Source: Bacteroidaceae bacterium (GTDB lineage: Bacteria > Bacteroidota > Bacteroidia > Bacteroidales > Bacteroidaceae). From it: DNA of 32,148 bases. Of the stretch, positions 32,148 through 32,148 are shown piece after piece (within the stretch, counting starts at the first letter, position 1; each line of letters starts with the position of its first letter). Below the pieces are notes generated by a model. That model was not told the DNA's origin. It saw only the letters and a program-made list of their open reading frames with translations, and did no database searches. The stretch covers positions 1 through 32,148 of the forward strand of contig CAAGHW010000035.1 of NCBI GenBank assembly GCA_900769765.1, in the 5' to 3' direction. The translations under genes were made by a program, and so were the position numbers.

Positions 32148-32148
32148 A

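Noticed and set aside
31924..32148. tRNA genes as an integration site with a phage or island attached
   Set aside because: No integrase, att-like partial tRNA copy or foreign gene is present. The second copy is a full-length identical tRNA, so a tandem tRNA pair is simpler.

Overview
The window looks like one complete contig from a Bacteroidales genome, probably a metagenome or draft assembly. The evidence is: a GroEL with a GMGGMM tail; promoter-like TTTG / TAnnTTTG pairs of the Bacteroidetes type ahead of several genes; a glycogen cluster with a GH57 enzyme; a secreted GH85 enzyme with what looks like a type IX secretion (T9SS) C-terminal domain; and weak or absent Shine-Dalgarno sites. The first 24 bases match the end of an Illumina adapter, so they are not genomic. 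The last 75 bases are a second identical copy of a tRNA-Pro gene, so the contig probably ends at a repeat.

Layout: (1) 25-3192, + strand: a 5'-truncated PMCA-type calcium P-type ATPase and a DedA-family membrane protein, closed by a strong two-way terminator. (2) 3249-7231, - strand: a SIMPL-domain protein and, upstream of it, a tight three-gene set. That set is a fused cytidylyltransferase/Gfo-Idh-MocA protein, an SDR dehydrogenase and a CDP-glycerol glycerophosphotransferase-like enzyme, which together look like a route to a phospho-polyol surface glycan. (3) 7503-8822, + strand: an ECF-type sigma factor, a 59-residue unknown protein and a 70-residue HTH protein, each followed by a hairpin. 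(4) 8979-12056, - strand: groES-groEL and a Ca/Na-type antiporter. (5) 12219-18919, + strand: a polysaccharide cluster with two GT2 glycosyltransferases, a DegT-type aminotransferase, an ACC deaminase/D-cysteine desulfhydrase-like enzyme, a GNAT, an ATP-grasp ligase and a Stealth-family phosphotransferase. The middle of it is strikingly AT-rich. A convergent GT4 enzyme (18966-20132, -) follows. (6) 20370-25010, - strand: the glycogen set, in the order debranching enzyme, glycogen synthase-like GT4, GH57. (7) 25182-27057, - strand: miaA overlapping a lipid-kinase-like gene. (8) 27164-30985, - strand: the large secreted GH85 protein. (9) 31204-31872, + strand: a Crp/Fnr-family regulator, then two tRNA-Pro(UGG) genes on the - strand.

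The most unusual material is the pair of surface-glycan loci. One has a fusion enzyme whose oxidoreductase half reads EIP where the family has EKP. The other joins two PLP-type enzymes, an acetyltransferase and an ATP-grasp ligase, suggesting an amino-acid- or amide-modified sugar. No flippase, polymerase or SusC/SusD pair is seen, so each locus either uses machinery elsewhere or is only part of a pathway. No CRISPR array, insertion sequence or phage gene was recognised, and no gene-free stretch exceeds 300 bases.
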